64,000 bases of DNA, from the NCBI GenBank assembly GCA_963854835.1, contig OY978526.1:26649073-26713072 (forward strand), in the 5' to 3' direction. The position numbers were made by a program, and so were the translations under genes. Of the stretch, positions 59,767 to 64,000 are shown piece after piece (positions within the stretch are counted from its first letter, which is position 1; every line of letters starts with the position of its first letter). The DNA is from Megamerina dolium (Eukaryota > Arthropoda > Insecta > Diptera > Megamerinidae). The notes under the pieces were generated by a model. It ran no database searches. It worked only from the letters and a program-made list of their open reading frames with translations, and had not been told where the DNA came from.

Positions 59767-60034
59767 TTTTCGTCTAGATTAGGTTAGGTTATGTGCCTGC
59801 TCTCTCTCTCTCTGAGAGGACACACTTAGGCCAGAAATGCCCATTGTTATACCACCGAGCTTCTCTTCAAGTACTGTTGTGCGTATTAAAATTGAACAGC
59901 ATTACAAGGGACCTACTTATATTAGCCAGTTGCGAACGGCAGAACCGTTGTGACATCACTTTAACTTAGTTTTGTCACAGAGTTTTTTTAAGAAGCAGTT
60001 TTGGCAAATTATTACTGCCGGCCGTTTTCGTCTA
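59767..60034 (-). mobile_element. 5'-truncated SINE with 10-bp target duplication
   Basis: Tail CATAACCTAACCTAATC on the minus strand at the left, body up to 'CCGGCAGTAATAATTTGCC' at the right, no tRNA head. TTTTCGTCTA at 59767-59776 and 60025-60034 flanks it, so truncation took place at insertion. The target duplication lies in unique or other repeat DNA. Confidence 0.85.
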
Positions 60035-62424
60035 ATGTTGTGAAACTATAGGGGATTTTTGTTTTCAATCTTCCATCGGCATTTGCTTCCTCGTTTCCAT
60101 TGTGTCATTTATGCCCTGGCACTGATATTAAACTTATGCTGTCTGATTAAGTGTTGTTTTTTACTTAAAAATTTGTATTCTCGGACTGCCGGGCAATATA
60201 AAAGAATTAATTCTTGTGTCAATTGTAGAGAAGAAGAGTGGCTACCGTGAAGTTTATAGCTTTTTAGCTCTGAAGATGGTAGCATATTTGGCAGATGTAA
60301 CCTACAATTGGGGCCTATTATACCCGCCCAATGTAATTTTCGGCTTTTAACCTGTTTTTAATCAAGTGTTGGAGGTAGTTTCTTAAGTTTGTCGGTTACT
60401 ATTCCTTTTTCTATGTAGCATGATTAACAACTACTTGATTAAGGTATTAAAATGGAACATGCATTATTTTACCAAATTTTTATTTTTGGTAAATAAGTAA
60501 AAATTTACCTACATCTCCTGAAACCAGACTCATGACGAATAATAATAATAATAATAATAATAATAGAAAAGAAAACCGTATAAAGTTACTATTATGCATC
60601 TTTTCTGAATACTCATATTGTTGAGCATTGTTTATTGAAAAATGCATTTACAAAGCATAAAATCCAATTACATTATAAACAAGTACATACTTACAGAAAA
60701 ATGAAGAAGAACGAAAAGAAAATATTATGTTGGATGGAGTAAAGTTCTAATAAATGATATTATGTATAACATATTTCCATCCAGCTGTCAAGCAAATAGC
60801 AACAAAACGAAAACTACATATTCTTAGAAATGTTTATATCTCTATGAACGATATATGTGGTATTTTTTTCCACTCTATTTGGAATTTGAATATGAATTTT
60901 ATATGAATTGCATTTCTTGTGTTTACAAACACAGACAGACAGACAATAATATCTGTGTTGCTAATGCAATTTTATGAATGAAATTGTGTAACTTCAAATG
61001 AATCAAAAAAGTATAAATATAATACCAAGTGCTACAACCATATTCTATGTATTTAATGTTAATATAGGAGAGTAAGTATGTATAGTACAAGTATTTTGCT
61101 GAGCTGGGTGGAAATTGTTGTTATGTATACAGTTGTTATTGAGTGAGTTCAGCGTTGTTGTGTGTACGTAGTACATTCCAATACTTTTGCAAGCATCTGT
61201 TTATATTCTAGGAATTCATTTTGATACATATGGAGATATATCAGAGTGGTGAAAAAACTGTTGACACACTTTAAAAATACATAACCATTTTTATTTATCA
61301 AAATGAAATAATAATATAACAATAATAACACAAAAAAAAGATGTACAAGTTCTGGGAAATTCCCTTTTATTATTGTTATAAAGCAAAAAATGAAATAAGT
61401 GTAGTAAATAGCACATTGATGATTATTATTTATATGGGAATTAAAATCTAAAAATATATATCAAGTGTTTTTAATCATTTGCACAAGAAATTCTTTGGAA
61501 AATTTAATAAATTTGTTCATATCTATATAATACCTATACATCGTGTGAGGCAGAAAAATCAATTCCTGGTTTAGAATTTGAAAAATTGGCGCTACATGAT
61601 ATCAAAACCTAGCTAGCTATCAATTACCCCATGTACCCCATGGATTAAAACTTCTATTCACAAGCACATTTAATATCATTTGTTTTGTAAAGCTCATTTA
61701 TGATTACAACTGCAATTTACACAAGGACTTACTGTGCTGCTGCCATGTAGTTATTGCCAAGTACAAGTGGAATTAAGCCAAACTAAAGGAAAGCAAAGAC
61801 AATTGTTCTTAAGATATTCAAGAGTAAATCTATGGATGTAAGATTAGCATGTCGAAAGCATGCTCGCACTCTCTTAATATGCAAAACAAAACAAAATAAT
61901 CCAAAAAACAACCAACAAAATAGATATGTAAATGAGCAATATATTAGATTATCGTATACTACGACAACTATCATCATCATCTTCATCATCATCATCATCA
62001 TCAAAGACAGTAGCAACAACGACAATGTCAAAAATAAACTACAATTAAATGTAGCATGAAATTAAAGTGTTTATTGTACAGAAAGAATGAATGGATTTGT
62101 GTTGGTATTGTTGTTGGTGTGGTGGAATGTTGAAAAGAAGAAAAAAAAAGATTTCAAACACATAGAGTAGTATGTAGAATTAGTAGAATTAAAGCAGACA
62201 GGTGGAAGAAAAACAAAGTCATGTTACTTTATTCATTTAGCTTGGGAACCAAAGCCTTTTGAGACTACGAGATGTTTTCGATTAACGTCATGTAAGAATT
62301 TGTACGAAAGATCAACAAATTTAAAGAAAACATGATGGTACTCTCCCCAACCATTCCAAATACGCCAAAAACTATTCCTTACTTAAAATAAAATTGATAT
62401 TTATATAATATCATATACACTTAC
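60035..62424. other. Noncoding stretch; presumed intron next to the exon
   Basis: The first 300 bp (60035-60340), like 59550-59766, is less AT-rich and may be an older transposon that the SINE at 59767 interrupted. Further on lie (AAT)n at 60538-60565 and (TCA)n at 61970-62003. No gene supported. Confidence 0.4.
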
Positions 62425-62521
62425 CTTAACTTGATAAGAATTCAATCGTGTTTTCGGCAATAAATTGAATGATGAAAAATCCAAACGACGTGAAAAGATG
62501 CCATTGCAACCAGATGTGGAA
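62425..62521 (-). CDS. Internal coding exon of an unrecognised minus-strand gene
   Basis: The exon is 97 bases. Upstream on the minus strand is a T-rich tract ending TTTTTTATAG, and the exon ends GTTAAG before the strong donor GTAAGTGTA. One frame is open right through: one base completing a split codon, then STSGCNGIFSRRLDFSSFNL and LPKTRLNSYQVK. It enters in phase 2 and leaves in phase 0. A second frame has a stop within the last codon and the third has an internal stop. Codon use is mixed as in ordinary fly genes, unlike the low-complexity surroundings. I recognise no domain. No further certain exon occurs between here and position 1, so the downstream intron would exceed 62 kb unless 38546-38600 is real. 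Confidence 0.6.
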
Positions 62522-63184
62522 CTATAAAAAACAAAAACGAAAAAATTCAAAAATTTTTAATTATTAAACGTGTAATGGGATCTTATTTAAATCTAGAAAA
62601 ATTGTATTGTTAAGTGAAAGATGAAATGTGAGCTGCATTTCTATGACGGTATATATCACAATGGACAAAAAAAAAACATCATTTTCCCCTCGTAATAAAA
62701 ATAGCAAAAAGAAATTTCTACAATTCTAAATTGAATGAATAAGATAAAAAATATAAACGGAAATGTCATTCAATTATGACAAGAAGTTTATGATATGAAA
62801 ACAATTAGAAAATATTTCATAATTTGACTTGATATTAGGGACAATGTTGAATTAATCATTTAATCAGAGTCTATTTCACCAACATTTTGATTACTTAGAA
62901 ATTTTGATCACCAATAGTTTTCTTGTTTTTTAATAAAAATTGCATAATCATAATATAATGAATGCAATTGAAACGTGAATTAATCAGATTATTTGATTAA
63001 ACGATTAATCACACAGCCTTATATTCATTGTTAGAGTTCATCAAAAGAGAATAAGAGATTATTATGGAGAAAATCTTATACTACGAGTATGATAATTTAA
63101 TTTAATTTAATTTCCAAAAATATTGTTCAGTCGTTATCGAACAGACCTATTTTTTTTTTCAGATGATAATTGAGTCCTCAATGA
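62522..63184. other. Presumed intron upstream of the exon
   Basis: AT-rich; only the acceptor and T-rich tract next to the exon are assignable. Confidence 0.45.
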
Positions 63185-63800
63185 CCTGTTGGTAGTTCAG
63201 TGTTTGATTTGATTTCTTCCAAGTTCAACAATTTCCTTAATATGTCAAGGGTCAATAAACCTTCCCGACAAACTTATAGCCTTTTGGGCTTCCCAGTACT
63301 CAATTAGGTTTTCTTGTTTGTTTTCTCTTCACATATCAAGTTATTTATATAGCTCTAGTTGACCCCGTAAAAGGGATCTGGTTCTACGAAAGCGATGCCT
63401 GCGCCCATTGGCAAATTTTTCTCCTCCTGGAACTCATATTAGCATTCTCATACCAACTTCAATTTGAATGAGAATATCATTACAGATTTTAGAGCATCCT
63501 GGTAGTCCGAGGGAATGCACATGTTGGTACAAATAGCTCAAAGGCATGGGCCGCTGCCTGATAAACGGAAAGCGAGTCCTACTATTCCCGCTCCAACACT
63601 GCCACTTCAATAATTTGGACCCATCAGTCTACCATCGCTGAAAGTCCTGTTTGAAAGGTATGTCCACTTTGAAGTGTATGGAGAGGACGTGTTTCTGTGT
63701 ACCTTGTCAAAAACCGAGAATCACGGTGAATTCCACAAGAGGTCTAGAATCTTATTGTGCCCTGTTAGGTCGAGTGCTTTGAAACCAAGTAGATTATATG
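63185..63800 (-). pseudogene. Decayed LINE RNase H region
   Basis: On the minus strand TDGSKLL (63609-63629) is the first RNase H motif, and after a one-base frame shift GSVGAGIVGLAFRLSGSG continues it, as in RNase H domains of Jockey/R1/I-type LINE ORF2 proteins. Later residues are in several frames with stops. The surrounding 600 bp is less AT-rich than the rest. Limits are approximate and the subfamily is not clear. Confidence 0.55.
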
Positions 63801-64000
63801 CCAAATGCTGCTGTTCATTTAACCGCAAGGTTTGATTTTTATCAATAAATATTATTTCACCCTCTTCATTTGATTTTTCGCATGAATAAATTAATTTGTT
63901 TATATTGCGAGTGGTTGTGAATCAGGCTTTAGAAGCAGTGACAAAGAAGTTAATTAACTACTATATATTCCTTCAACATTCTAGAACGTCAAAGCACTTC

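Noticed and set aside
60538..60565. (AAT)n as the tail of a plus-strand LINE
   Set aside because: No LINE 3' sequence similar to 27955-28000 precedes it and no target duplication is visible; treated as a plain microsatellite.

Overview
The window looks like a long, gene-poor, AT-rich stretch of a higher-dipteran nuclear genome. A tephritid fruit fly is the most likely source, but that is inference: it rests on CAA/CAG/CA/TCA microsatellites, Tc1/mariner elements with TA target duplications, a tRNA-headed SINE whose copies end in CCTAACCTAA, and a LINE with a (TAA)n tail. There is no bacterial-type gene organisation. Nearly every open frame here is short, low-complexity and unconvincing.

The best reading is that most of the window is one or more giant introns of a minus-strand gene. 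A 97-base exon with good splice sites lies at 62425-62521 (minus, entering in phase 2 and leaving in phase 0). Downstream on the same strand, two sites at 48295/48296 and 15771/15772 join a pyrimidine-rich 3' splice site directly to a GTATGTAC donor. That is the form of recursive-splicing ratchet points known from long Drosophila introns. A weaker, phase-compatible 55-base exon candidate lies at 38546-38600. I do not recognise the protein.

Inside this presumed intron, on the opposite strand, sits a compact intact gene at about 8012-8446: TATA box, short leader, a 68-codon ORF for a small secreted peptide with signal sequence and three N-glycosylation sequons, and an AATAAA signal. Two loci with a similar layout, around 11171 and 30362, look like decayed relatives. 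The 30362 locus shares the leader motif CATCTTTCGGAG.

Mobile DNA fills much of the rest. There is a transposase fragment at the left edge. A deleted transposon at 4469-5715 carries a second 457-bp transposon inserted in it (4552-5008). A 476-bp mariner deletion derivative lies at 13362-13837. A 5'-truncated LINE with a 13-bp target duplication lies at 27893-28544, and LINE relics lie near 59104 and 63185. About ten copies or relics of a tRNA-derived SINE are scattered through the window, two of them with clear target duplications.

A second repeat layer consists of short tandem arrays. Five arrays or partial arrays of a roughly 150-bp monomer with a CATACTTTTGTATG core lie at 2500, 16400, 24180, 28600 and 50380. 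A related 154-bp array lies at 58500. Unrelated tandem blocks lie at 20099, 31862, 39849, 42665, 47757, 53675 and 55722. Remaining stretches are AT-rich and hold nothing I can assign.
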